In this document: in pieces, positions 17,060-24,870 of the stretch
Numbering within the stretch: the stretch's first letter is position 1
How the letters are laid out: each line of letters starts with the position of its first letter
NCBI GenBank assembly: GCA_003235715.1
Contig: QJVM01000254.1
Coordinates: forward strand, 1-44,526
DNA: 44,526 nt
From: Nitrospirota bacterium
GTDB lineage: Bacteria > Nitrospirota > Thermodesulfovibrionia > SZUA-242
Reading direction: 5' to 3'
Notes under the pieces: generated by a model
Databases searched by the model: none
What the model was told of the DNA's origin: nothing
The model's input: the letters and a program-made list of their open reading frames with translations, nothing else
Translations under genes and position numbers: made by a program

Positions 17060-17358
17060 AGGCAAAAAAGTTGAGTTCCTCCCCGGAACGAAACGCAAAG
17101 GTTAGCCACCAGACTCAGTATAGACCACTCCCCAAGAGGGCGGTAGGCAGCGTGACGGAAACCGTGAGGGAGGGCCTTCCCGCCAAATCCCTCAGACCCG
17201 GCGTTGGTCCCTAAGTCGGGATTACGGATGCTGACTTAAGATGAGATTGCTTTCCGAACTCCCTCCGGCAATCGATTCAATTCGAGCCCTACCAGGCAGG
17301 CCGCATTCCAGGTCCGCATTCTTCCAGGCCAGAGGCGGCCACAGGATATCGTTTCAAG
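17060..17358. other. Gene-free stretch upstream of the ligase gene with hairpin
   Basis: TGAGGGA (17165-17171) pairs with TCCCTCA (17188-17194), and GGG-CCTT-CCC (17072+100 to 17181) nests inside. This is a strong, slightly asymmetric hairpin about 105 bases upstream of the ligase start. A TATACT at about 17120 on the minus strand could be a -10. No tRNA or known riboswitch pattern was recognised. If the small frame at 17359-17580 is not a gene, the gene-free stretch is about 515 bases. Confidence 0.35.
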
Positions 17359-17580
17359 CTAAAACCGACCCTCACCCGAGGCGGCCCTTGTGCAGTTACA
17401 AACCTCTCGCGCGATAAGCAATTCTCCAGAACCGGTAATGCGCATTAGGCGGCCCAAAAGAAGTTCGGCATGTTCAGGAATGACCGGCCTTGACACGTGC
17501 TTTGCTTGTGAGCGAAAGAACCCCTCAATAACCGCCGATTGTGCACGGATTCGAAACCTTTCATCCAGAGACGTATTCAC
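17359..17580 (-). CDS. Small ORF coupled to larE, doubtful
   Basis: A 73-codon frame starting with GTG inside the larE stop (GTGA overlap), ending before the gene-free stretch. The deduced protein has no recognised domain. It is basic in the middle and contains EHAELLLGRLMRITGSGELL. The coupling is the only positive sign. It could be a real small protein or a chance frame in the larE 3' region. Confidence 0.2.
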   Translation of the reverse strand: MNTSLDERFRIRAQSAVIEGFFRSQAKHVSRPVIPEHAELLLGRLMRITGSGELLIAREVCNCTRAASGEGRF

Positions 17581-18419
17581 GGACGGCCCCCCGCCGTACC
17601 CTCCCCAGTGGATTCCCCATTCGGGCTCAGGCTCCCGCTTCGAAACCCTTCCAGATCCACGGTGACATAGCGGAAGCCGAGGTCCAGGAGGACGGAACTT
17701 ACCGAGGTGGACAGGAGCTTCGGCATATCGTCTCTGTCCACTTCGATCCGGGCAAGACCGCTGTGATCCCGAACCCGCACGTTTCTGAACCCCATTTCCT
17801 TTAAGACCGCTTCGGCCCGTTCGATACGGCCCAGGCCCTCCACGGTGATAGGATCACCGTGAGGAAACCGGGAGGCCAGACAGGCCATGGCCGGCTTGTT
17901 CCATGTGGCCAGGCCCATTTCTCTCGAGAGTTCGCGGACGTCCTGCTTGGTGAGGCCCGCCTCGGCAAGGGGGCTCAGAATGCCATGTTCACGGGCAGCT
18001 CGTCGGCCCGGTCGATGGGCGGCCGTATCATCCAGGTTGGTTCCATCCAGAACGGACCGAATATGCCGCTCTTCGGCTATCGCACGAAGGCGCGAAAAGA
18101 GGTCGCGTTTGCAGTAGTAACATCGGTCCACGGGATTCTTGATAAACAGGGGATCCTCCAGTTCGCCCGTTTTCAGAACCAGGAGGGAAACCCCCAGAGA
18201 GGCCGCGAAGGCCTTGCCTGCGCTCAGTTCCTTCCGGGCCAAGGTGGGGGAATCTCCCACAACGGCCAGAACGTTTTCCGAGCCCAGGATTTCCACACAG
18301 GAAGCAAGCAGGAAGGAACTGTCCACCCCACCGGAGAAAGCCACCAGTACCCGCCCCAGGGGGTGTAAGATAGCTTCCAGATTACGCTGTTTTATTTTCA
18401 GATTTTCTGGAGGATTCAT
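17577..18419 (-). CDS. larE: LarE-family ATP-dependent sulfur transferase
   Basis: A 280-residue PP-loop ATPase. AFSGGVDSSFLL (PP-loop S29-GGVDS) activates a substrate carboxylate with ATP. Cys180 in ACLASRFPHGD corresponds to the conserved cysteine near the active site, which is the sulfur donor in sacrificial LarE enzymes. Cys100 and Cys103 (CYYCK) suggest a possible iron-sulfur cluster form. LarE makes the sulfur groups of the nickel-pincer cofactor of lactate racemase-type enzymes. LarB and LarC are not in this window. Orphan LarE-like proteins are common and may act elsewhere, so the substrate is uncertain. No clear ribosome site precedes the ATG. Confidence 0.88.
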   Translation of the reverse strand: MNPPENLKIKQRNLEAILHPLGRVLVAFSGGVDSSFLLASCVEILGSENVLAVVGDSPTLARKELSAGKAFAASLGVSLLVLKTGELEDPLFIKNPVDRCYYCKRDLFSRLRAIAEERHIRSVLDGTNLDDTAAHRPGRRAAREHGILSPLAEAGLTKQDVRELSREMGLATWNKPAMACLASRFPHGDPITVEGLGRIERAEAVLKEMGFRNVRVRDHSGLARIEVDRDDMPKLLSTSVSSVLLDLGFRYVTVDLEGFRSGSLSPNGESTGEGTAGGRP

Positions 18420-18424
18420 GTCCG

Positions 18425-18553
18425 GTGCAGCCTACGAGGTCAAATATTAACCTATTATCGGGGGCCCTGCGGGTGCATTTCCATTTCCGCCCTTCGGACT
18501 TGCACAAAAATCCGGTCCTGGCCTATGTGACCAAGCGGATACACGTCCTATGA
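18425..18553 (+). CDS. Possible 42-residue leader ORF before aroK, doubtful
   Basis: A GTG-started frame ends in a TGA that overlaps an ATG at 18550 (ATGA) in the shikimate kinase frame. The peptide ends with [19 protein letters not shown]. No family is recognised. GGAGG lies 11 bases before the GTG, rather far. This could be a coupled small ORF or leftover coding sequence; it is not long enough to judge. Confidence 0.15.
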   Translation: MQPTRSNINLLSGALRVHFHFRPSDLHKNPVLAYVTKRIHVL

Positions 18554-18585
18554 CGGCGTCATCAACCAGTTGTTTGAAGATACGT

Positions 18586-19104
18586 ATGCGGGACGGTATC
18601 AACGTCATCCTTGTGGGCATGCCCGGGGCCGGGAAGAGCACGGTGGGTGTTATCCTGGCCAAACGAATCTCCCGGGGATTCGTGGATACCGACATTCTCA
18701 TCCAGACCGCCACAGGCCGGTCCTTACAGGATGTCGTGGACCGTGACGGCCACATGGTTCTGCGAGAAACCGAGGAACGAATTCTCCTGAGGCTCCATGA
18801 AACGAATTGCGTGGTCGCTACGGGAGGCAGCGCGGTCTACAGTCAGGCGGCTATGGATCACCTGAAACAAAACGGAGTCGTTGTGTTCCTTGACGTGGAT
18901 CTGCCCACCTTGAGAAGGCGCGTACGGGACTATGAGTCACGAGGGCTTGCGAAAAGACCCGACCAGAGTTTCGCGGAACTCTTTGAAGAGCGCCATGCCC
19001 TCTACCTGAGATACGCCGATGTGGTTCTGGACTGCAGCCACCTTACGCCTGAAGAAGTCTGTGGCGAAATAGAAATGAGACTGAAGGACCGCTCGGGCCC
19101 CTGA
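18586..19104 (+). CDS. aroK: Shikimate kinase
   Basis: Shikimate kinase phosphorylates shikimate to shikimate-3-phosphate in aromatic amino acid synthesis. The 172-residue product (from 18586) starts, as usual, a few residues before the P-loop [11 protein letters not shown]. It continues with FVDTDILIQ (substrate-binding aspartate), [17 protein letters not shown] (the GG motif) and [17 protein letters not shown], which contains the lid and adenine-binding region. An in-frame ATG at 18550 would add 12 residues. Neither start has a strong ribosome site. The gene stands alone, divergent from larE and convergent with the next gene. Related gluconate kinases share the fold, but the motif set fits AroK. 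Confidence 0.88.
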   Translation: MRDGINVILVGMPGAGKSTVGVILAKRISRGFVDTDILIQTATGRSLQDVVDRDGHMVLRETEERILLRLHETNCVVATGGSAVYSQAAMDHLKQNGVVVFLDVDLPTLRRRVRDYESRGLAKRPDQSFAELFEERHALYLRYADVVLDCSHLTPEEVCGEIEMRLKDRSGP

Positions 19105-19172
19105 GGGGGCCTCGCCGGTTTGTCGCGGCCAGGACCTGTGGCCACGGAACGGGCGCTCAGGAATCTGCCGGG

Positions 19173-19505
19173 TTACTCGCCCGGGCTTTGGGGAGTGCCT
19201 TTGCCGGGGGTCAGGACGGCCAGCCCTATACCGAGGAAGACGCATGCAATTCCAAGGGCCACAGCATATTTATACGAAAGGGCCCAGCGGCCCTCATAGT
19301 GAGAGTTGAGAATGGCCGAGAAGATATCCCCCTCGCCCGGAACAAACTCTCCCTCCCGGAACACCACTTCGTAATCGAGAAGTCGCGCGGAGACCGTCAC
19401 ATTGCCATCTCGAACAAGTCCGGGGGCCGAGGCAAAGGGATATAAAAGGGATGGAATGAACAGGCCCAGGATCATCAGGACTTTCGACACGTTACTGCGG
19501 TTCAT
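19173..19505 (-). CDS. Small membrane protein of unknown function
   Basis: A 110-residue protein. The ATG at 19505 has GGAGGA five bases upstream, which settles the start. The N-terminus holds a signal-anchor-like hydrophobic stretch (KVLMILGLFIPSLLYPFASA). The middle is polar and partly acidic (about residues 33-70, with FREGEFVPGEGD), and a second membrane helix near the C-terminus reads VALGIACVFLGIGLAVL. This suggests a periplasmic loop between two membrane helices. It lies downstream of rng on the same strand with a 156-base gap. No family recognised. Confidence 0.65.
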   Translation of the reverse strand: MNRSNVSKVLMILGLFIPSLLYPFASAPGLVRDGNVTVSARLLDYEVVFREGEFVPGEGDIFSAILNSHYEGRWALSYKYAVALGIACVFLGIGLAVLTPGKGTPQSPGE

Positions 19506-19651
19506 GATTTCCTCCGACAGGGATCGACCGGCGATATGAGGCGGCCTATTATAGGGCATTCCAGGGAGCCTTGCCCGAGAACTTCCCCGGTCATGGACTG
19601 TGACGGGCCCGACCAAGTTCGTCCGCCTTCCTGGATGCCTGGGCGAAATGC

Positions 19652-19671
19652 TCAGTGCATGTCAGTGCATG
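19652..19671. repeat. Tandem 10-bp repeat at the rng stop codon
   Basis: TCAGTGCATG occurs twice in direct tandem. On the minus strand this reads CATGCACTGA twice; the first copy carries the rng stop codon and the second lies just behind it. It looks like a recent replication-slippage duplication without effect on the protein. Confidence 0.8.
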
Positions 19672-21170
19672 GGTTTGATTTCGAAGTTTTCCTGGTGGAG
19701 CGAGGAGTCGGATTTCAGCGTAACGTGCAGGCCGTAACGTTTTTCGAGTTGTTCGAGTCCTCGCTGTTCCTCGTCATAGAGGAGGTCGATGACCGAGGGA
19801 TGAGCCAGCACCAGCAGGCGGGCGCCTCGCATCGTCGGACCCATCCGCCTGAGCTTGCTCAGGATTTCGTAACAGACTGTTACGGCGGATTTGACGACGC
19901 CTTTGGCCTCGCAGTACGGGCACGGCTCGCAAAGGACACGCTCAAGGCTTTCGCGTACCCGCTTCCGGGTCATCTGCACCAGGCCAAGTTCCGACACCTC
20001 CAGGATGGTATTCTTGGCGCGGTCCGGCTCCATGGCCTCCCGGAAGGCGGCAAGAAGTTTCTGTCGGTTTTCTTCCTTTTCCATATCAATAAAGTCGATG
20101 ATGATAATGCCGCCCAAATTCCGCAGACGGATCTGATAGGCAATCTCCTTGACGGCTTCAAGATTGGTTTTGAGGATCGTGTCTTCAAGGGTCTCTTTGC
20201 CCACATATTTCCCCGTGTTGACGTCAACGGTGGTCAGCGCTTCCGTCTGATCGATCACGATGTAGCCTCCGGATTTAAGCCAGACTTTCCGGCCCAGGGC
20301 CCGGGAGATATCCAGCTCAATTCCGAAGGCGTCGAAGATCGGTTCGTCGCTTTCATACAGTTCGATCTTCGATTCCAGTTTGGGAAAGTACGTACGGACA
20401 AATTCCAGAATTCTTTCGTATTCACGACTGGAATCGATAACGAGTCGACTCACGTCCTGCCGGAGCAGGTCCCGGATGCTCCGGAAGGCCAGGTCGAGGT
20501 CGCTGTACAGCATGTTGGGGGCTGAGCTGGTCTCATTCTTCCTCTGGACATTTTCCCAGAGAAGATGGAGAAACTCCATGTCCTTGGCAATATCCTCCTC
20601 AAGGCAACCCTCGCTTACGGTGCGGACGATGTAACCACAACCTTTCCGTCCCAGAGCCTGAACCATGGACCGCAACCGGTCCCGCTCCGCCTCGTCGGTC
20701 AAACGCCGGGATACACCAATGTGCTCGACGTTGGGCATGAGAACCAGGTATCGGCCCGGCAAGGTCACATAGGTCGTGACCCGGGCCCCCTTGGTTCCAA
20801 TGGGATCCTTGGATACCTGGACCATAATCTCCTGCCCCTCCTGAAGAAGGTCCTCGATGGGGGCATGGTGGTCGCTCCGCTGTTTTCCATTCAGGTGAAC
20901 ATCCTCGTCCTCCTCATCCACGAGTCCGGGATAGGCCATGTAGTCATTGAACACATCGGAGACGTAAAGGAAAGCCGCCTTGTCCAATCCCACGTCTATG
21001 AAAGCGGACTGCATCCCGGGCAGGATGCGGGCGATTCGGCCCTTGTAGATGTTTCCCACGAGGGACGCGTCGCGCTTTCGCTCGATGTAGAGTTCGGCCA
21101 TCTGGCCGTTTTCAAGCAGGGCCACGCGGGTCTCGTGGTCGTTTGCGTTGATGACGATTTCACTGTTCAT
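19662..21170 (-). CDS. rng: Ribonuclease G/E family endoribonuclease
   Basis: A 502-residue single-strand RNA endonuclease for 5'-monophosphate RNA, active in 16S rRNA maturation and mRNA decay. An S1 RNA-binding domain (about 36-130) has NIYKGRIARILPGMQSAFID and an acidic insertion (VDEEDEDVH). The catalytic metal ligands are Asp316 in DVNTGKYVG and Asp359 in IIDFIDM, 43 residues apart as in E. coli RNase E. The zinc link is CEPCPYC (Cys417 and Cys420, with Cys414 nearby). There is no long RNase E scaffold tail, so rng fits better than rne. It follows the elongasome operon, and RNase G was first found as a cell-shape gene (cafA) in E. coli. Confidence 0.94.
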   Translation of the reverse strand: MNSEIVINANDHETRVALLENGQMAELYIERKRDASLVGNIYKGRIARILPGMQSAFIDVGLDKAAFLYVSDVFNDYMAYPGLVDEEDEDVHLNGKQRSDHHAPIEDLLQEGQEIMVQVSKDPIGTKGARVTTYVTLPGRYLVLMPNVEHIGVSRRLTDEAERDRLRSMVQALGRKGCGYIVRTVSEGCLEEDIAKDMEFLHLLWENVQRKNETSSAPNMLYSDLDLAFRSIRDLLRQDVSRLVIDSSREYERILEFVRTYFPKLESKIELYESDEPIFDAFGIELDISRALGRKVWLKSGGYIVIDQTEALTTVDVNTGKYVGKETLEDTILKTNLEAVKEIAYQIRLRNLGGIIIIDFIDMEKEENRQKLLAAFREAMEPDRAKNTILEVSELGLVQMTRKRVRESLERVLCEPCPYCEAKGVVKSAVTVCYEILSKLRRMGPTMRGARLLVLAHPSVIDLLYDEEQRGLEQLEKRYGLHVTLKSDSSLHQENFEIKPMH

Positions 21171-21206
21171 ACGATAAATTTCACTTAAAAAATAAAAAGT
21201 TGTCCT

Positions 21207-21235
21207 ATTCTATCGTTTTGTCCTACGGGCGGCAA
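21207..21235 (-). promoter_or_regulatory. Sigma-70-type promoter of rng
   Basis: On the minus strand TTGCCG (complement of 21230-21235), a 17-base spacer and TAGAAT (complement of 21207-21212) make a good vegetative promoter. Transcription would start near 21200, giving a 30-base AU-rich leader without a clear ribosome site. It allows rng to be expressed apart from the upstream radical-SAM gene. Confidence 0.55.
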
Positions 21236-21262
21236 TCACTTTCTCCAGCCTTTTGCTTCCGC

Positions 21263-23725
21263 TTATGAGATGACGTCCATGGGGGAATGCCACCCGTTCA
21301 GAAAACCCTGCTGACGGACCCTCTCAACCTCCAGGGGAGGCAGTTGCGCAACCGGAAGGGCCAACAGGCAGGACAGGATTTCAGGAAGGCGCACCTTGAG
21401 GTCGCCCCGGTCCTGAACCCTTAGCATGAGGAACGGACCGTTCTGGCGCACCTCTTCTATGAGGGGCCTCAAGTTGATCACTTTGACCACCCCGTTTTCC
21501 ATTACGCGTTCAAAAGGCATTTCGGACCTAAGAGCCTCCCCCGGGATAAGGATGTCCCCCTGAAGCTGTACGGTGAATTCAAAACGACTGATAAATTCGT
21601 TCAAGGACGGGGTCTTGCGAAGAATGGGTTTGACGGCCCGCACCTCGATCCCCTCGGGAAGAACCCGGTTCAGGGCAACAACCGCCTCGTCGGGGACCAG
21701 TGGAGAAAGGACCTGCATGTCGAGATACTCGTCTGCCCCTGCGAACCCTACGCTCAGGGCGGGACCGAAAGAAATTCTTGGATGGGGGTGAAACCCTTGG
21801 GAATACTCCAGCGTAATTCCCGCACGCCGGAGACCACGAATAAAGGCCTCCTTCAGTTCCAGATGGGAGAGAAAGCGGCACACGCCTGCCTTCCGGTATC
21901 GAACCCGGAAGGAGGTCGCCTTCGGCAGGGAAATCGTTTTCGAGGCTTGCAGGGTTGTTATGTCCCTCCGGGCTTCCTCGGACTTGAGTCCGGGCGCGGA
22001 GTCGCACTTCAATCCGCACCCCATGCATTTCTCCCGGCATTCAGGCGTGATTTCGCTCTTCAGGGAACGCTCGAACTCCTTCTTCAGGAAGCCAGGCTGG
22101 ACTCCCGAATCAACCATGCGCCAGGGTAACGGCTCTGACACCCCAAAGGACTTCTCCGCAAGCCCGTATCCCATGCCTGTCTCCTGCATGGCCTGTTCCC
22201 ATAAATCAAAGCGGAAAGATTCGGTCCATCCATCGAAACGGCAACCCCTGAGGTACGCCGACAGCAGAAGCTGTGATGCACGCTCATCGCCTCTGGAAAA
22301 TATGGCCTCCAGCACGCTCATTTCCGGCTGGTGGGTTTTCAGGCGAATCTGGCGGCTGGTCAGACGCTGGCGAAGGGCTCCCTGTTTTCGGTGAATCTCC
22401 GCGAGAGGAATCTGGCCCTGCCATTGAAACGGGGTGTGCGGTTTCGGGACAAATGTGGAAACACTCACATTCACGTTTACCCTCCGGACCTTTTCGTTCC
22501 GGGCGATCTGGGCAGGGAGCCGGGCCATGCGCACGATTCCCTCGAGGTCTTCATCGGTTTCCGTGGGGAGGCCGATCATGAAATAGAGCTTGAGACTTTC
22601 CCAGCCCTCCTGAAAGAGAGCCTGTAAACCCTCCCGGTAAGCCTCTTCGCTGATGTCCTTGTTGATCACGTGGCGAAGCCGCTCGGTTCCCGCCTCGGGC
22701 GCGATGGTAAACCCCGTCTTCCTTTCGCCCCGGAGTTCCCGTAGAGTGGCCCGATCCACTGCTCCCACCCGGATGGAGGGCAACGACACGGCAATGTGCT
22801 GGCCCAGAAAACGGCGATTGGCCTCGCGGATGAGGGGAAACAGACACGGATAATCTCCGGCAGAGAGGGACGTGAAGGACAAATCCGCAAACCCCGTGTT
22901 TCTCAGAGATTCCTCGGCCAGCTCAAGGATCCTGCCGGGGGAACGTTCACGAAGAGGGCGGTAGATCATCCCGGCCTGACAATACCGGCACCCTCGGGGA
23001 CATCCACGGCCGATTTCGATGGCCACCCTATTGTGAACGGCCTGATGGGCCACCACCGGGCTTGTGGGAAAAAAGGCCGTCTCCAGGCTGTCCACGATTC
23101 TCCGGGTCACGGGCGGGGCCTCATCCCGTCCTCTCGCCAAGGGAACATAAACTCCGGGGACCCTGGCCAGGGCCTCAACGCGGGTGTGCCGAGGACGGTC
23201 TCGTAAGGCGGACAGGATTTCAAGGATTTCAGGGAGGGCCTCCTCCCCGTCGCCTACAAGGAAGGCATCGATGAAAGGCGCCATGGGCGCCGGGTTCACA
23301 GCACAAGGCCCTCCTGCTAGGATGACGGGATGGCCTTCCTTCCTCTCCTCGGAGAGGAGTGGGAGGTTCGCCAGGTCAAGCATGGCCAGTACGTTGGTAT
23401 AAGAGAGCTCATATTGCAGACTGAACCCGATGACATCAAACTGGTCTATCGGCCGTCCGGTTTCGAGCGAGGACAGACGCTGTCCTGTCCGGCGGAGAAG
23501 GGCTTCCATATCGGGCCAGGGGGCAAAACAGCGTTCGGCCGCGTAACCGGCCATGGAGTTTACCCGTCCGTAGAGGATCTTCAGGCCGAGATGAGACATC
23601 CCCACCTCGTAGGCATCCGGAAATGCAAGACAGATGCGGAACCCGGCTTCCGGTCGGTAACAGGCATTGGGTTCCCGATTGATATAGCGGCTGGGTTTCC
23701 GGACGCGGTGGAGAATCTTGTTCAT
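21263..23725 (-). CDS. TIGR03960 radical-SAM protein fused to a TIGR03936 domain
   Basis: An 820-residue protein. The N-terminal part resembles B12-binding-type radical-SAM proteins (AFPDAYEVGMSHLG, DVIGFSLQYELSYTNVL). The cluster motif CPRGCRYC is at Cys242, Cys246 and Cys249. A cysteine knot CREKCMGCGLKC near residue 570 may bind a second cluster or metal. The C-terminal region (from about FRVRYRKAGVCRFLSHLEL, with GFHPHPRISFGPALSVG) is the TIGR03936/DUF2344 domain. Function is unknown, though the family very often neighbours rng, rplU and cell-shape genes. Its ATG overlaps the rodA stop (TGATG), which fixes the start at 23725; the open frame continues 98 codons further into rodA but this is not coding. 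Confidence 0.92.
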   Translation of the reverse strand: MNKILHRVRKPSRYINREPNACYRPEAGFRICLAFPDAYEVGMSHLGLKILYGRVNSMAGYAAERCFAPWPDMEALLRRTGQRLSSLETGRPIDQFDVIGFSLQYELSYTNVLAMLDLANLPLLSEERKEGHPVILAGGPCAVNPAPMAPFIDAFLVGDGEEALPEILEILSALRDRPRHTRVEALARVPGVYVPLARGRDEAPPVTRRIVDSLETAFFPTSPVVAHQAVHNRVAIEIGRGCPRGCRYCQAGMIYRPLRERSPGRILELAEESLRNTGFADLSFTSLSAGDYPCLFPLIREANRRFLGQHIAVSLPSIRVGAVDRATLRELRGERKTGFTIAPEAGTERLRHVINKDISEEAYREGLQALFQEGWESLKLYFMIGLPTETDEDLEGIVRMARLPAQIARNEKVRRVNVNVSVSTFVPKPHTPFQWQGQIPLAEIHRKQGALRQRLTSRQIRLKTHQPEMSVLEAIFSRGDERASQLLLSAYLRGCRFDGWTESFRFDLWEQAMQETGMGYGLAEKSFGVSEPLPWRMVDSGVQPGFLKKEFERSLKSEITPECREKCMGCGLKCDSAPGLKSEEARRDITTLQASKTISLPKATSFRVRYRKAGVCRFLSHLELKEAFIRGLRRAGITLEYSQGFHPHPRISFGPALSVGFAGADEYLDMQVLSPLVPDEAVVALNRVLPEGIEVRAVKPILRKTPSLNEFISRFEFTVQLQGDILIPGEALRSEMPFERVMENGVVKVINLRPLIEEVRQNGPFLMLRVQDRGDLKVRLPEILSCLLALPVAQLPPLEVERVRQQGFLNGWHSPMDVIS

Positions 23726-24870
23726 CAGTAAAACAGCTGGAAGCGCCTCATCCGGACATTGATCAGGAGACCTACGGCTATAAAGTTCGTCACAAGGGCG
23801 GTCCCCCCGTAACTCATGAAGGGAAGGGGCACTCCGACAACGGGAGCGAGCCCGAGGGTCATGGCGATGTTGATGCAAATATAAAGGGTAAACATGGTAA
23901 CCACTCCCATGGCTACGAAATACCCGAATCGGTCCTTGGCCATCTGAGCGGTTTCGAGTCCCCTCAACAAGACGAGCAGGAAAAGCATCAGAAGCGCTAT
24001 GGAGCCCACAAAACCCCATTCTTCGGCAAAGATGGAAAATATGAAATCAGTGTGCTTTTCAGGAAGGAAGCGGAGAGCCCCCTGAGTTCCCTTCAGATAA
24101 CCCTTTCCCAGAAGCGCTCCTGAACCGATGGTGATTTTTGACTGGTTAATCTGGTAACCGATACCGGAGGGATCCGCCTGGGGCTGAACAAAGGCGAGGA
24201 TCCGGTTGCGCTGGTAAGGCTTGAGGCCTGACCAGAAGACACTCCCGAGAAACGGCACGGCCAGGGCTACAGACAGGATGAGGGCGATCAGAACCTTTCT
24301 TCTGACACCCACGATCAGCACCATTCCTGCGTAGATAAAGCAGAAGATGAGGCCGGTTCCCAGATCTGGCTGGAGAACAAGCAGGGCCAAGGGCGACAGC
24401 AGGAAGAGGGCCGAGACTCTGATGATGTCCCGCATTCCAAAGGGTCGCTTCACCTCTGCAAAATAACGAGACAGTGCAAGGATAAAGAAGATCTTGGCCA
24501 TTTCGGAAGGCTGAAAGGCCACCACCCCTAAAGAGAGCCATCGCTGCGCCCCCATGCCCATACGTCCCTTGATCAGAACCGCCAGGAGGAGAATCAGCCC
24601 CAGCCCGTAGAGGGCATAGGCAAACCTTTGCAGCCAGCGGTAATCCACGGCCACGGTGACGAGGAGGGCCGCCACACTGAAGCCCAGCCAACCCGCTTGG
24701 CGAATATGATAGGTCAACTGTATGTCTCCTGAAAGAGAACGCGTCGCGCTGTAGATGGTAAGAATGCCCAGCCCGGCTACGAGCACGACCAGGCCAAGAA
24801 GAACCCAATCGAAAGTGACAATAAACCTCCGATTGAACCGGGGAAGGGGAAGTAGAACCGGGTCAGCCAT
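23725..24870 (-). CDS. rodA: Rod shape-determining glycosyltransferase RodA
   Basis: RodA is the SEDS-family peptidoglycan polymerase of the elongasome and works with PBP2. The 381-residue product has about ten membrane helices and the conserved SEDS segments GAQRWLSLG, FQPSEMAKIFFILALSRY, QPDLGTGLIF, YQINQSKITIGSGALLGKG, and LPEKHTDFIFSIFAEEWGF with the catalytic-site Asp of the large periplasmic loop. The ATG at 24870 has GGGAGGTG upstream and overlaps the mrdA 3' end by eight bases. An upstream in-frame start at 24927 would lie within mrdA and lacks support. Confidence 0.96.
   Translation of the reverse strand: MADPVLLPLPRFNRRFIVTFDWVLLGLVVLVAGLGILTIYSATRSLSGDIQLTYHIRQAGWLGFSVAALLVTVAVDYRWLQRFAYALYGLGLILLLAVLIKGRMGMGAQRWLSLGVVAFQPSEMAKIFFILALSRYFAEVKRPFGMRDIIRVSALFLLSPLALLVLQPDLGTGLIFCFIYAGMVLIVGVRRKVLIALILSVALAVPFLGSVFWSGLKPYQRNRILAFVQPQADPSGIGYQINQSKITIGSGALLGKGYLKGTQGALRFLPEKHTDFIFSIFAEEWGFVGSIALLMLFLLVLLRGLETAQMAKDRFGYFVAMGVVTMFTLYICINIAMTLGLAPVVGVPLPFMSYGGTALVTNFIAVGLLINVRMRRFQLFY

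Noticed and set aside
17060-17358. A tRNA or small structured RNA in the larE-ligase gap
   Set aside because: A TTCGA-like string is present, but no cloverleaf with acceptor and anticodon arms can be drawn; only a hairpin is supported.
23726-24019. The 98-codon upstream extension of the radical-SAM gene
   Set aside because: It lies wholly within rodA in another frame and looks like shadow translation; the TGATG overlap with rodA gives a normal start.
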